The notes under the pieces were generated by a model. That model did not search any database, had not been told where the DNA came from, and worked only from the letters and a program-made list of their open reading frames with translations. From Lineus longissimus (Eukaryota; Nemertea; Pilidiophora; Heteronemertea; Lineidae), in assembly GCF_910592395.1 (NCBI RefSeq), contig NC_088318.1, positions 9,858,349-9,922,348 on the forward strand: 64,000 nucleotides of DNA, given 5' to 3'. The translations under genes were made by a program, and so were the position numbers. Shown here piece by piece: positions 44,967 through 56,892 of this stretch; position 1 is the stretch's first letter; the number at the start of each line of letters is the position of its first letter.

Positions 44967-47460
44967 ATGAAACGGCCAGGGGCCATTGTGCTCACCGTAA
45001 GTATTTTTAGTAGACAGTTACAGAAAGTGCTACAGAATGACAATGGTGAATATATTTTTAACTTTGACCTCAGTGACCCTGACAGGTAGGTCAAATAACA
45101 AACCAGGGTGATATGTGATGTAGACACATCCACCTGACCATAACAATTTCATCACTCGTTACACTACAGCAATCGGCAAAAAACGATTTCCAAGATGGCC
45201 GCCTAATTAAATCTATGGCACCAAATAAATGAAAAAATGAAGAAAATGTAAGATAGAACTCAGAAAAGAAAAAAGGAAAAGATGAAAAATAAAAATATTT
45301 TTGGCTGTTCTTGACCGGGGTTTGAACTCACGACCTTTGGATTGCCACAATACGAGGAAAAACCCACAAAACAATTTCGGCCATATTTGAATTCCGATGT
45401 GGCTGAAACTTGGCATACAAATAGTGGCTTCTTAGATGCATCATTACACAAAATTAAAACTCTTTACATTGAACAACGACAAAACGTACCAAGAACGGTA
45501 AAGTTTTCAACTTTGACCTCTGTGAACTTGAAAGGTGGGTCAAATCAAAAACCCGTAAGATATGTGATGTATCCTTGCTAGGAGTATACCTACCATGAAA
45601 CTTTTATCAAAAACAAATCAGTAATAAGCGAGAAATCACACTTTTTGAGTTTTGAGTTTTGGCCCCCTGGTGGCCAAGTCAATAATCAGACCGAACCAAA
45701 ATTCAGTTTAAAAGGTCAACTGACCTAGGGGGTCATTTGTTCAAAGTTTCAAGTTCATTACTGTTGCGGTTGAGAAACGTGCCATAGTTACACTCAAACG
45801 GCAAATTTACGCCATTTGACCTCTGCGACCTTAAAAAGTAGGTCAAATCCGAAAAATCGTGCAACATCTGAGGTAACCTTGCTAGGGGTCCCTGCCATAA
45901 AAATTTCATCAAAAACAATTTGCTAATAAGAAGGCTATTGCACTTCTTACTTTTTCTGTTTTGGCCCCCTGGTGGCAAAGTCAAGAATCAGATCAGGCTG
46001 AAATTCAGCACCAGAGGTTATCTGATATAGGGGGTTATATGTACCAAGTTTCAAGCTCATAGCTTTGGTGGTTGAGAAACGTGCCATAGTTACACTCAAA
46101 CCAAGGAGGATACCGCGGTGACGTCACATCACGTGATCCCGACCCATATTAGTGATCGCTATGGCCAATCAGATTCAGTCTACTGACAGCACCAGCACTG
46201 AACACATCTCCACTTCTCACTGTCTGGTGCGCTCCTGTACACAAAAACACCAATAGACATGAAATATTGCAATACCTAGTATGGATTCTTCCTGTGTAAA
46301 ATAAAATTTACAGAGCAGATTAACTTCCACGAATAAAAAAGACGTTTGGCGTGGCCAAAGTGCGGAAATAATGTCTCCGCTAAAATACACTACGAAATAC
46401 ACTAGGCAATGCACTACGCAATATACAGTAGAGATGCAGTTGAGTTTGTTATTGTTTTGACTTAGAAGCCCGCCCATATCATAATATATTCATGTATTCA
46501 TGAAGTATGAACTCATTTCTGTCCCATACAACTCTAAGAACAGTCAATTTCTCCTTAAATCATCACCGAAACCGCGATATCCGCAGGAAGATTTCGTTCT
46601 AGTGTCCGAAAATGCATGATCTTACAGGGGCGCTAACTCGACAAATAGAGGGGATCTATGGGCATCTATGCGAGTTTTAGGTATTACAGGTTTCGAACTT
46701 GTAAAATCTGTAAACATGCCTCCAAATCCCATTATGATAATGAAGAGATTGCCCCATATCTGGGAGACTGTTTTGAAACCATCGCTAATTTGGAAGATCG
46801 GTGCCCGGCTATTTGGTTTAAAAAACCCTATTTTTCCCCATCAAAACAGCACTTTTCATTATTCAAATGATAGCTTATTGTCCGAAGACTTATTTCATAG
46901 CAGAAAAGTACTAATAACTCTGATTTGATGCGAAAAATCTAACTTTTTTGATGACTTGATTTTCCCTTGGCCGTGGATCGAGTTTGTTTACAATATGCAG
47001 CGCCATCTTGGAAAAGCCGTGACGTCACCGCGGTATCCTCCTTGACTCAAACGGTCAATTCACGCCATTTGACCTCTGCGACCTTGAAAAGTAGATCAAA
47101 TTAAAAACCCGTAAGATATATGATGTATCCTTGCTATGAGTACCTACCACAAAAGTTTTATCAAAAACAAGTCACTAATAAGCGAGATATCACACTTTTT
47201 AGATATCCACATTTGGCCCCCTGGTGGCCAAGTAGAGAATCAGATCGGACAGAAATTTAGTGTCACGGGTCATCTGACCTAGGGGGTCATGTGTACAAAG
47301 TTTTAAGTTCATAGGCCTTGCGGTTAAAAAACGTGCCACTGTTTTTGAACTAGGATACGACGGACAACGACGACGACGACGACGACGAAGACGACGACGA
47401 CGACGGACGACGACGGACGACGGACACTGCGGTATTGTAAAGACTCCCCTACGGTGAGCC
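44967..47460 (+). mobile_element. Satellite-cored element, full copy 3, holding an hAT-like MITE
   Basis: It has the same left end (ATGAAACGGCCAGGGG), core units of about 300 bp, CGA-rich microsatellite (47357-47427) and right end (CGGTGAGCC) as the copy at 8316. It lies within a GGTAC minisatellite whose two parts flank it without an obvious duplication, consistent with insertion into an A-rich site. A 943-bp hAT-like element interrupts the third core unit. Confidence 0.8.
46102..47044. mobile_element. Non-autonomous hAT-like element, 8-bp duplication
   Basis: The ends CAAGGAGGATACCGCGGTGA... and its mirror form a perfect 26-bp inverted repeat containing GTGACGTCAC. ACTCAAAC flanks both sides (46094-46101, 47045-47052), the 8-bp duplication typical of hAT. 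Removing it restores the core unit of the host satellite element. It encodes nothing recognised. Confidence 0.88.
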
Positions 47461-47525
47461 AAAAAGGTACAGGTAAAAAAGGTACGGTAAAAAAGGTACA
47501 GGAAAAAAAGGTACAAGTAAAAAAG
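47461..47525 (+). repeat. GGTACAGGTAAAAAA array, right part
   Basis: Four units of AAAAAGGTACRGG continue the array cut at 44966. The reverse-complement arm seen in the element at 2598-3646 is absent, so this is half a foldback element. Confidence 0.7.
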
Positions 47526-47644
47526 CCAGGTCAGAGCTATCCGTCCAATTTCAACTTAAGCTAAAAGAAATTGCAATGCATCAGGTGTGGATATACCGCC
47601 TTATCATGTGATGTCCAGTTTAGCATGAAGCACGCTGTTTCATC

Positions 47645-48147
47645 TTTACCAAATTCAAATTCAAATTATTTATTTGCACAACTATCACAAGTACAGACAG
47701 TATGGCATATACATGCATGAATATTACAAAACAAAAGACATTACATTAAAACATATCATAAGTCACATTGGTAAAATTATATTGTCATTGCTCCTGAAGA
47801 GCTGCTTGCCTTTCGTAAAAAGCCCTGGAGATAAAAATAGCAGTCTTGATGATGATGTCGTGATCAGTGCTGCTCAATGTGGAAATAAAATCCGAATTGG
47901 AGAACAAGTGACTATCTTTACAAAAAGCAATATTCTTAAAATACTCATCTCTTAGTTTTTGAATAGAAGGACATCTAGCAAAAAAATGAAATTCGTCTTC
48001 TACTACGTCACACCCAAATGGACACAGACGCTTTTCCAACTGAGTACCAAAATGTCTACCTTTTTCGATGAGTAGGCTGTGATTGCTAAGGCGAAACTTA
48101 GCCATTTTGGAAAAGACCCCACGATTTTTTAATGCAAGAGACCCCAC
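47645..48147 (-). mobile_element. LINE 3-prime fragment, same family as 53757-55825
   Basis: The minus-strand frame 48147-47785 contains KFRLSNHSLLIEKGRH, a CPFGCDVVEDEFHFFARC zinc-like motif and KLRDEYF, paralleling the C-terminus of the longer LINE. Its 3-prime end has AAATTCAAATTCAAATT repeats (47650-47668). Confidence 0.8.
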
Positions 48148-48990
48148 GGTACTGGCATTTTGAACTGGGAAATGGAGTCAGAAAGGGTTAAAGAGACTTG
48201 CAAATGAATGAAATGGAGTCAGAAAGGGTTAACGTGACTTGTAGCTGAATCGGGAGCCAGCATTTGAACAGGGAAATGGACTTATAGAGGGTTAAAATGA
48301 GTTAAGACGAATAAGGAACTGGCATTTTGAACTGGGAAATGGAGTCAGAATGGCTTAAAGTGACTTGCAAATGAATGAAATGGAGTCAGAAAGGGTTAAC
48401 GTGACTTGTAGCTGAATCGGGAGCCAGTATTTGAATCGGGAAATGGACTTATAGAGGGTTGAAATGAGTTAAGACGAATAAGGAACTGGCATTTTGAACT
48501 GGGAAATGGAGTCAGAAAGGGGTAAAGTGACTTGCAAATGAATGAAATGGAGTCAGAAAGGGTTAACGTGACTTGTAGCTGAATCGGGAGCCAGCATTTG
48601 AACAGGGAAATGGACTTATAGAGGGTTAAAATGAGTTAAGACGAATAAGGAACTGGCATTTTGAACTGGGAAATGGAGTCAGAAAGGGTTAAAGTGACTT
48701 GCAAATGAATGAAATGGAGTCAGAAAGGGTTAACGTGACTTGTAGCTGAATCGGAAGCCAGCATTTGAACAGGGAAATGGACTTATAGAGGATTAAAATG
48801 AGTTAAGGCGAATAAGGAACTGGCATTTTGAACTGGGAAATGGAGTCAGAAAGGGTTAAAGTGACTTGCAAATGAATGAAATGGAGTCAGAAAGGGTTAA
48901 AGTGACTGTAAATGAATCGGGAAATGGAGTTATAAAGGGTTAAAACGAGTTAAGACGAATGAGGGGCTGGTATTTTGAACCGGGAAATGT
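48146..48990. repeat. 167-bp higher-order satellite
   Basis: ACTGGCATTTTGAACTGGG starts at 48151, 48318, 48485, 48652 and 48819, an exact spacing of 167 bp. Each unit is built of related shorter blocks (GGGAAATGGAGTCAGAAAGG, then GTTAAAGTGACTTG). Decayed blocks continue to about 49205. Not coding. Confidence 0.9.
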
Positions 48991-49424
48991 GTCAGAAAGG
49001 GGTAAAGTCACTGATAGTTGAATCGGGAGCTTGGTAGGAAAGGGCTAAAACCACCAAGTTGAGTTATCGGACTTTGGAGAGTTAATATTTGAAAGAAATT
49101 TTAATTGGGAACTGGGAAATGCTTAACCCATTTCCTAGTTCCTTATTCGTACCCAAACATGGGTACGAACTGCGAACTGGGAACTGGGAACTGGGAACTG
49201 GGAGCCAACTTCACAGACCCATGATTTGTCGTGAAACCGGTAGCGCATTTTAGAGACCCCACTGCGGTCTTAGGCTAACTAATCATCAAAAGAAACCAAG
49301 GTGATCAGAAATTGAGGTCCCCGTAACCAATGTCCGTACCCACTTAAATTACATACGCATGTACTACGGTATATAATAGAACATGCGTTCAAATATTTAA
49401 AGTTTTGGGATGTCTGCCAGCCAA

Positions 49425-49496
49425 TCCCCCATAGTGTAGTGGTCATGGTCCTTGCCTAGTAAGCAGAAACCGCTGGTTCGAGTCCCGCTCGGTCTA
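49425..49496 (+). tRNA. tRNA-like sequence, possible tRNA-Thr(AGT) relic
   Basis: It has an intact A box (TAGTGTAGTGG, 49432-49442), a B box (GGTTCGAGTCC, 49475-49485) and a downstream T run (49501-49507). An anticodon arm CTTGC/CTAGTAA/GCAGA puts AGT in the anticodon position. The T stem pairs at four of five positions, but the acceptor halves (TCCCCCA and TCGGTCT) do not pair, so it is more likely a pseudogene or SINE head than a working tRNA. Confidence 0.4.
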
Positions 49497-49642
49497 TTCT
49501 TTTTTTGTTTATTTCTCTTCATTACATCTTGCATAATCGATTACAATCATTTGAGTGACTCAACATTCAATCATGATCATCAGTGTAGCCTAGGCCTATA
49601 AAACGCAAGTGGAAACTTGTATTGGCCTTCATTCCTGCCGAG

Positions 49643-52600
49643 ATGTCAACCGAAAGAACACCTCATGACCCGCACATTATTTTTCGCTATTTACGGGACC
49701 ATGCCTATCCAGCTCGTTGCAGTCTTTCGAGGAAGCGGTCCATCCGCCGAGCAGCAAAGAACAATTTTAAGGTAAGTTTGGACTTGGATTCCTAGGAAAG
49801 CAGATCTGAGGACTTAGATTCCAAGGAAAGCTGGTCTGGGGGACTTGGATTCCGAGGAAAGCAGGTCTTGGGGCTTTGGATTCCGAGGAAAGCTGGTCTG
49901 GGGGACTTGGATTCCTAGGAAAGCAGGTCTTGGGACTTGGATTCCTAGAAAAGAAGGTCCGGGGGAGTTAGATTCCTAGGAAAGGAGGTCTTGGGGACTT
50001 TTTTTCCTTGGAAAATAGGTCCGGATGACTGGAGGAAGCTTATTTTTTAGAAGGGTATTGATGCGCTGCGTAGGATTTTGGTTATGATGTTTCAAATTCA
50101 ATCAATATATAGACCCCATGCCATAGCATAGGCCTTTTCCTCTCCAGCGCGAAATCTAATGGTACACTTTTTCGACAAATATGTGCAACAAATTCGGTGT
50201 TGCTGATCTAGATTTCAATACATTTTAATGCGTGTACGCACGACTACAGTGTTCATCCCAAACAGGCAATTTTGTTGCAAGCAAAAAAATTTCAAATTTC
50301 TAAAAAAAAACTAGACTGGGAAGCAACAACCATGAATGCTTTCACTGTTAACACCAGCATACGTCTTTTTACAGCTTGAACGCGGTGAACTCGTGTATCG
50401 GCGACTGAAAAAGAAGATAAACGACGTCCCAGGCACTTACGATGATGCTGACCAAGATGGGGAATTACACGAAAGTCCTTGGCGCAAGGTCCTAATGACG
50501 CCAAAACAGATCGATGACGCGCTTGCGAATCTCCATTCGTCGGCCTTAGGTAAGCGATGGATGGTTAATTTATGCGTAGTGTTTACTGATGTGCTTACTG
50601 TTCTAAGGATACACTTGAACACTTATATCAAATAAGCGAATTTTAATTTGAAGGCAACTTTGGTGAAATGATCGTGGTACCAAAAATCTTTTCTCTTTTC
50701 AACTACCATTCCAACATTTCAGGTGGGCATTTAGGAAGGGATAAAACCTTGGACAAAGTTGAAAAGCGCTATTGGTGGCAAAACCTTGTAGCCGACGTTA
50801 ATGCCTTTCTGAAGAAATGCCCAAGATGCCAGCTGGTAAACCGCAAAATGAATATGGTCGCCCCGCCTCTTCACCCGATCCCTGTCGCTAAAGCGCAATG
50901 CTATAGAACGGTGAGTTTACACTCTTCATTGTTTATAACTAACTGCAGTATGCTCATATAAATAGCGATAGTATCTTGCATTTGAATACAATGTAATATC
51001 TCGTAATGCAGTGGTGTCCTACTGGGCAAGACGCTACAATTGATTATCTGCGTTCTAACTCTACTTTCGTTTTGTCCCCTTTTTGTGATTTCAGATTGGT
51101 ATCGATCTTATCGGGCCTCTAGAAGAGTCAAGGAATGGCAATAAATACATATGCACGACGACCTGTTACTTCTCCAAGTGGGCCCAGGCGAACCCACTAC
51201 CGTCAAAACATGCAGAAGGTGTTGCGAAGGTGCTTTTCAAGTCATTCTTGTGGTAAGTTTTATAGACTAAATTTGAACAATGAATAGAGAATGAAATCGG
51301 ACAAATAAATAATTTTCCTTTCTCCTTGATCATGTTGATAGGACATAGGCTTAAGACATAGGCGATCGTCAAATTAGCGCTACTTTGGCAGCTACATGTA
51401 AGTATAACCCATCATGCCTTACTCAGGGACAGGACTGTTCATCAATAGACATACGCACAAAAAAACATAATTCCGTATTCGTATTCTTTATTTCAGTTTT
51501 GGTTTCGCAAGGGTTTTGATCTCCGACCAAGGGCGGGAATTCAACAACGAGATTGTGAAGGGCATAGTGACTGCTTTAGAAATGTCGCACCACCGAACCA
51601 CGGCTTACCACCCTCAGCCGAATGGATTAACTGGTAAGTAAAGGACTTGAGCAGGTTAACTTGTTAGCGCTATATAAATGCAGACAATACATTACAAGGC
51701 CACATATTTATGGGCCCCAGACCACACAGTCTGGGGACCATATTGATATTGCTGGAATTCTGCATTCTATCTGTTACCAAACTTTAGTGTGAGTGTTCTC
51801 TGAAACAGCCGAACAAACCAAAAATCTTTCACCCCAAACCCACCAAGCATACCCCCATCCAAGGGACGTCACTAAAGACTTTTCAAAATTTCGGCTCATT
51901 TTGATGTTATTGACGCTTTTATGCTGAGATTCGTCTGATCGTCTTCTCCCAACATGCCGAAGTCGCGATTCAATCTGACATGCGCTGTGACATGCGCAGA
52001 GGCGAGACGCTGATACATTAGCATAAGCTCCGCCCCGTCATAATGACGTCATTATTCTCAGGAGTTGGTCGAGCGATGGGACGATGGAGGTATTATAAAG
52101 AAACCCAATTCGATTCATGGACTATCGCAAAACGATTTTTCAAAACTCAGAATATTTCGATGCTTTAGATGCGTTTTTATGACTCCAGCTCCTCCCTCTC
52201 TGGGAGCTGGAGTTAGTATTGTTTTCGCTCAGGTTTCTCGTCCAATCACGTGACCTCTCCAACACTCGATAATGCACTCTTTTCGTCCACGTTTTAGGCC
52301 AATCTTCGGCATGAACATGAAATCTAATAAGCGCAGTACTTAAATCAGATGTTTCTCTCGCCTTGAAAACATTCCTGGGTAAAATCCATTGAGATTAGCC
52401 GAGTTAATCTACTTTTTCAGTGATTAAAATCTCTGCCGCTGAATTCTATAAATAGAAACTATTAACATCGCGGCAGTGTGGTTCCCATTGTGCGCCCTCC
52501 CACTTCACACCATGTCTGCAAGTTTTACGGAGAGGGAGGGCGTGCGGTAAGAAGAATGGCCAAAATGACGTCACGTTTTCCTGGCAATGCCTCTTGCCGG

Positions 52601-55600
52601 ACCAGTCAAGCATTGGGAAAGCATCTTTAATTCTCAATGCTATTTCAATTTCATCTCAAACATGTCTTTTTACAGACCCACCCCTTACACAGACAATGGG
52701 TAACATCAAGTCTTCTGTTTTCAAAGTGTTGGAGAAAGTGTTTTAGGCCTACTTCAGTAGCTGAACTGATAAAACACTGTCCAAGATCAGCAAAGCAGCA
52801 ACTGAGAATGGTGTCAACAATGTTTTTAACAGAAACAAGCCTCAAACACTTTCCCCAACACTTTCAAACCCAAGACTTTACCTCACCCAGTGAGTGATGC
52901 ACTCTGAACTATACTTACCAAGAACTGTCTCCACCCTCATTCTCTGGCTAGGATAATGTAATCCATACAACAGTTTACTATCGCTAGGATAACCCAATGC
53001 TCCCTCCATCCAATACTCGGGGGCCCATTTAATTTGCTGTTAAGCAGATTTCTCAATCTAGTCTAATTCTGTTTTATACGTAAATTAATTTCGCTTCATT
53101 TGTTGTATTTTTTTCTCCAGAACGTTTCAATCAGACATTGGAAGCAATGCTACTAAAGATGGAGCCAGGTGATGACTGGGAGAACCAATTGCCTCAAGTC
53201 GTGTTCGCGTACAACACCTCAAAGCACGCCTCAACGGGATTTTCTCCCTTTTTCCTCATGTATGGCAGGTAATTATTGGTCTTCTGTTGTCTAAAAGGAA
53301 AGGAAAATTGACCCAAACTTTTGACACCAAAAAAGTCTTAAATTCAGCTTAGATTGATAATAAGTAAGTGATTCGTTCTGACATGTACTTACCGGTTTCC
53401 AAGTACTAACTGGTTATCAATATTGTTTTAAGCGCTGCGTGTGTAGCTATAAGTGGTTACAATATCCTTGAATCACTCTTATTATGTGTCGCGCAAGTTC
53501 AATCATTATTCATTTTAGGGAACCCATTCTTCCTGAAGATGTGGATGAACCTGAGGGAAACGCCGAAGCAGACGAACCCCGACCAAGTGGGAGTGAACAA
53601 CATGCAGAGGTCAATAAGAGAGTTACTAGAATGCGAGGTCTATAGGGCAGAAAGTGCTTAAAAACATCAAGAAGGCCCAGGGGCGACAAGAAACGCATTA
53701 CAACAAGAGGAGGATCTCTCAAAACGTGAGTGTTAGACAAAACGTATTCATGTATTATTCAAATTACAAATTACAAATTACAAATTACAAAAGTTTATTG
53801 AATCCGTATAAAATTTACATTTTACATGGGACGAAAACACAATAAACAGTGCAGTGCAGATAGAGAGTCAGAAGAAAAGAGAGTAATAAGTAATAAAAGT
53901 AATCAAATAATACAGAAATTACTTAAGAGTGCAAGAGAGTTAGTGGGCATTATTACAATGATTGCAGCAGTATTTTTAATAATTATAGAGCTTTCCTCAC
54001 CTGAAATGCTAGATAACAGAATTTGCCGGTGAGGCGAGCTACATTGCCTTCAGCAGTTAAAAGATATAATAATAGATTTCTATTTGAAAGTTCATTTGTT
54101 AACCCAATTCGAGTTTTGTTCAAATATTTATCACGAAGGTTAGAGAGCAAAGGGCATGAACACAAAAAGTGAGTCTCATCTTCAGTTTCTTTGATTCCCA
54201 ATGATAAACAGTGAGGGCACCATCTCTCATCCCTGGGGATAATAGGACGAGAGTAGCGGCCTTTCTCGATTAAAAGACAATGATTACTCAGTCTTAATTT
54301 GGTAAAATGGGACCTGTGTTCCCTATTTTGAATATCATCGAGATAATTTTCGTAGCAAAATCTATTTTTAAAAGCTACATATGTACAAAATTTCCCCTCA
54401 TTTAAATCAATGTACTTCTGATAGAACTTTTCAAACCAGAACGATTTATAACGCTCCTTCATATGTTCCTTGATTGTTTTAGAGGAGATGTCTGGGTTAC
54501 ATAAATCAAAATTTATTTTCTTCGACAATTCCTTATAAAAAGAGAACCAGGAGTAAAAGCCCTTGGAGTGTAACAACTTTGATTCAGTAAAAGCATCTTT
54601 TAAAACTGGATTGTCGGTATTATCTAGGTGTGTGTGGTAATTATAGATTTTACATATTATATCAATCCCAATAGGGAATCTCCCAAGTTCGCTCATAGTG
54701 GGAATATTACCAGCCTTTTTATTTACACCGAGAAGAAATTTGCAAAAGCTAATATTAACATGTTCAATGACAGAATCATACCACTTCTGCTCAGTGGACC
54801 AGACTCCATGAAACTTGCCTTTCCGAAGATCTTCGGCCGACCAAATTTCGGCCCCATATGTACAAATGGGAGATATGAGTTTGTCAAACAAATTTAATCC
54901 ACTTTTGGGGTTGATCCCAGTATTACGTAGGCAAGCACGTATACTAAATAGAGCCTTCTTAGCTTTACAAGAAGCATTTATTTTAGCATTTGTAAAAGAC
55001 CCTGAAGAACTCAATACAACTCCCAAATATTTATAAGAAGTGCAGTTCTCCAACAAGACACCCTTAAAAAAGAAAGAATCTTTACCTACATGTCCATTTC
55101 CACATAGTTTCATCACTTTCGTCTTCTTTATATTTATCTCTAAATTCCAAGTATTACAAAAAAGTTCAAGTTGTCTTAACATTGAGTGAAGGCCCTTAGC
55201 AGTTCTGGACAGAATAATTAAATCATCTGCATAAAAAAGATGTTCGATAAAACGGCCATTTAGGCAAGGAATATGTTCCTCAGCATCAATATTTTGAGAC
55301 AGGTTTGTAGGAAGGTCATTTATGAAAAGGTTAAAAAGAAGGGGGCTCAAAGTGTCACCTTGTTTGACCCCATTTGTACAGTTAAAAAAGGAGCTTTGAC
55401 GACTATTTGAGCGAACGCATGCAGAGCTCTGTTGATACATCTTCTTGATAACATTGTAGAAATTACCACGAATATTGTACTTAAGTAATTTAAGGAAAAG
55501 ACCATTATGCCATACACTATCATATGCCTTGCGGAAATCAACGAAGCAAGCAAAAAGGGGGGTCTTGCTCTTTTTTATATATTTATCAACAAGAGTGTGG

Positions 55601-56213
55601 ATGGTGAAGATATGATCGGAGGTTCTTGCTCCTTTCTTAAAGCCTAGTTGAGTTGGGGTTAAAATGGTATCCTTTTCGACATGAAGTTCTAGCCTGTTGT
55701 TGAGAATAGTACTAAACAGTTTACTGAGACAACTATTAATAGTAATTCCCCTATCGTTACCTGGGTCAGACCGATCATGAAAATGTTGCTTCATTTGACC
55801 ATGCGAAGATGACGACACTGATCTGAAGAAGGGAAATGTTGCAAGAAGCTATTGTCTAAGGCAAGTGGCACCTTACATGTATTGCAAACTTCTGTTCTCA
55901 AACTTCATATTTCTTTTTGTTGCAGGATATCCCCGTTGGAACTAAGGTCCTGAAGAAAAATTTGGTACGATCGGATCGAAAAGGGGGAAAATCTGCGTTA
56001 CCTTGGCTGGGCCCGTATGTCATAAGGAGCAAGACCAAGAGCGGGGGATACTTGTTAACGAACGAGGATGGTATCCACTTGAAATCCTCAATAAACGTGG
56101 CGAACTCAAAGATATGGCATGAGGGGGAAATAAACTACGTTCCAGTCTTCATGTCACTGTCAACACATTATCAATACCACAATATGTACCAATTCTGGTT
56201 AAAAACAGAGTGA
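49643..56213 (+). CDS. GIN/Ginger1-like integrase gene, eight exons
   Basis: Exons 49643-49771, 50375-50549, 50723-50910, 51095-51252, 51497-51633, 53121-53268, 53519-53725 and 55926-56213 have GT..AG borders and fitting phases. The product is a Gypsy-type integrase: the N-terminal YP motif and IRRAAKNNFKLERGELVYR, an HHCC zinc finger (GGHLGRDKT ... CPRCQ), a DDE core with GIDLIGPL (Asp), LISDQGREF (Asp) and GLTERFNQTLEAML (Glu), and a GPY motif (LGPYVI) in the last exon. Intact splice sites in a retroviral-type integrase are characteristic of GIN/Ginger1 DNA transposons and genes derived from them. A TAG and one-base shift near 53635-53645 in exon 7 are the only breaks. No OTU or ULP domain follows. 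A LINE occupies intron 7. Confidence 0.85.
49782..50030. repeat. 38-bp minisatellite in intron 1
   Basis: About seven units of GGACTTGGATTCC(T/G)AGGAAAG followed by (C)AGGTCTKGG lie in the first intron of the integrase gene. Some units carry CTAGG, others CGAGG. Confidence 0.75.
51634..53120. other. Intron 5 of the integrase gene; no second gene
   Basis: This is the longest repeat-poor intron. It contains a strong hairpin (ACTCCAGCTCC...GGGAGCTGGAGT, 52181-52212) and an imperfect inverted pair around AAAGTGTTGG/CCAACACTTT (52723-52865). The open frames are short and unlike known proteins. Confidence 0.55.
53757..55825 (-). mobile_element. 5-prime truncated LINE in intron 7
   Basis: It is inserted antisense to the integrase gene. 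The 3-prime end is a (TTTGTAA)n tail (53758-53790 on the plus strand as AAATTACAAATTAC). The 5-prime end falls inside the reverse-transcriptase domain near 55825, as expected from incomplete reverse transcription. Confidence 0.85.
53983..55818 (-). CDS. LINE reverse transcriptase (ORF2 C-terminal part)
   Basis: The 611-residue open frame has the polymerase motifs NDRGITINSCLSKLFS, GFKKGARTSDHIFT, FVDFRKAYDSVWH (first catalytic Asp), GVKQGDTLSPLLFNLFIND and FYADDLIILS (YADD), then a thumb region and a C-terminal CPHC...HFLCSC zinc-like motif with the LRLSNHCLLIEKGRY block shared with the fragment at 47785-48147. No endonuclease domain is present because of 5-prime truncation. The frame has no stop, so the insertion is recent compared with the surrounding relics. 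The clade is uncertain. Confidence 0.88.
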   Translation of the reverse strand: MSSSSHGQMKQHFHDRSDPGNDRGITINSCLSKLFSTILNNRLELHVEKDTILTPTQLGFKKGARTSDHIFTIHTLVDKYIKKSKTPLFACFVDFRKAYDSVWHNGLFLKLLKYNIRGNFYNVIKKMYQQSSACVRSNSRQSSFFNCTNGVKQGDTLSPLLFNLFINDLPTNLSQNIDAEEHIPCLNGRFIEHLFYADDLIILSRTAKGLHSMLRQLELFCNTWNLEINIKKTKVMKLCGNGHVGKDSFFFKGVLLENCTSYKYLGVVLSSSGSFTNAKINASCKAKKALFSIRACLRNTGINPKSGLNLFDKLISPICTYGAEIWSAEDLRKGKFHGVWSTEQKWYDSVIEHVNISFCKFLLGVNKKAGNIPTMSELGRFPIGIDIICKIYNYHTHLDNTDNPVLKDAFTESKLLHSKGFYSWFSFYKELSKKINFDLCNPDISSKTIKEHMKERYKSFWFEKFYQKYIDLNEGKFCTYVAFKNRFCYENYLDDIQNREHRSHFTKLRLSNHCLLIEKGRYSRPIIPRDERWCPHCLSLGIKETEDETHFLCSCPLLSNLRDKYLNKTRIGLTNELSNRNLLLYLLTAEGNVARLTGKFCYLAFQVRKAL

Positions 56214-56892
56214 TTTGAGAGCCCAATTCAAGAGCAGGGTATGATACTAGTATTTATGTCAACCCTTGTGAATACTTGCATTAAATACAGAATCTGGTTA
56301 AACAGAAGGACTTGTTGATTTCTTTATGTACATACATGTACAGTACAAGGCGAATGAAATTGTAAAAGCCATTGCCATAGAAAATCGGTAAGCTGCAACA
56401 CCTCACTGCGAATGAAAATTAGGTGCAGGCACTTTGAGTAGAGTAATGTATCTTCCTTGAAAATCTACTGTAGTTTTGCATAGGACTTGGAATACTAGTT
56501 TGTTCTAGTAATGGAAGTCCACCTAGGACGGAGATTACTAGATTTTGGACCTACATTCCTAAGGAGTCACGGTCCAAGGACATTGGTTGCTAGTAACCTA
56601 AGTCCTAGGACTCCAGCTCCTAGCCGTCCAGGACCGTAGGACTTAGATTCCCAGGAGTTAGAGTCCGGCGGACTCCAGCTAGGTAGGTCGTGGGTTACTT
56701 TTACACCGGGTATACCACAATCTCCACTCGACCCTACCCGGGTGACCCGGTATAGCGCAACCTCCTAACAACATATCACGGACCAGCCCGGTATAACGCC
56801 AACTCCATCCAACCTTTCCCGGGCCGCTACGTAGCGCCCCGGGACAATGCTATCTCCAAACAATCTGTCCCGGAGCGCTACGTAGCGACCCG
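56214..56892. other. Downstream of the integrase gene; subterminal palindromes
   Basis: After the stop codon the sequence is anonymous to about 56460. Irregular CTAGGACTT/GGACTCC words follow to 56690. At 56820-56895 two palindromes around CGCTACGTAGCG lie between CCCGGG boxes just inside the right terminal repeat; the left side of the element lacks them. Confidence 0.5.

Noticed and set aside
48146-48990. CRISPR-like array
   Set aside because: The spacing is regular, but the spacers are themselves repeated and the context is eukaryotic; it is a satellite.
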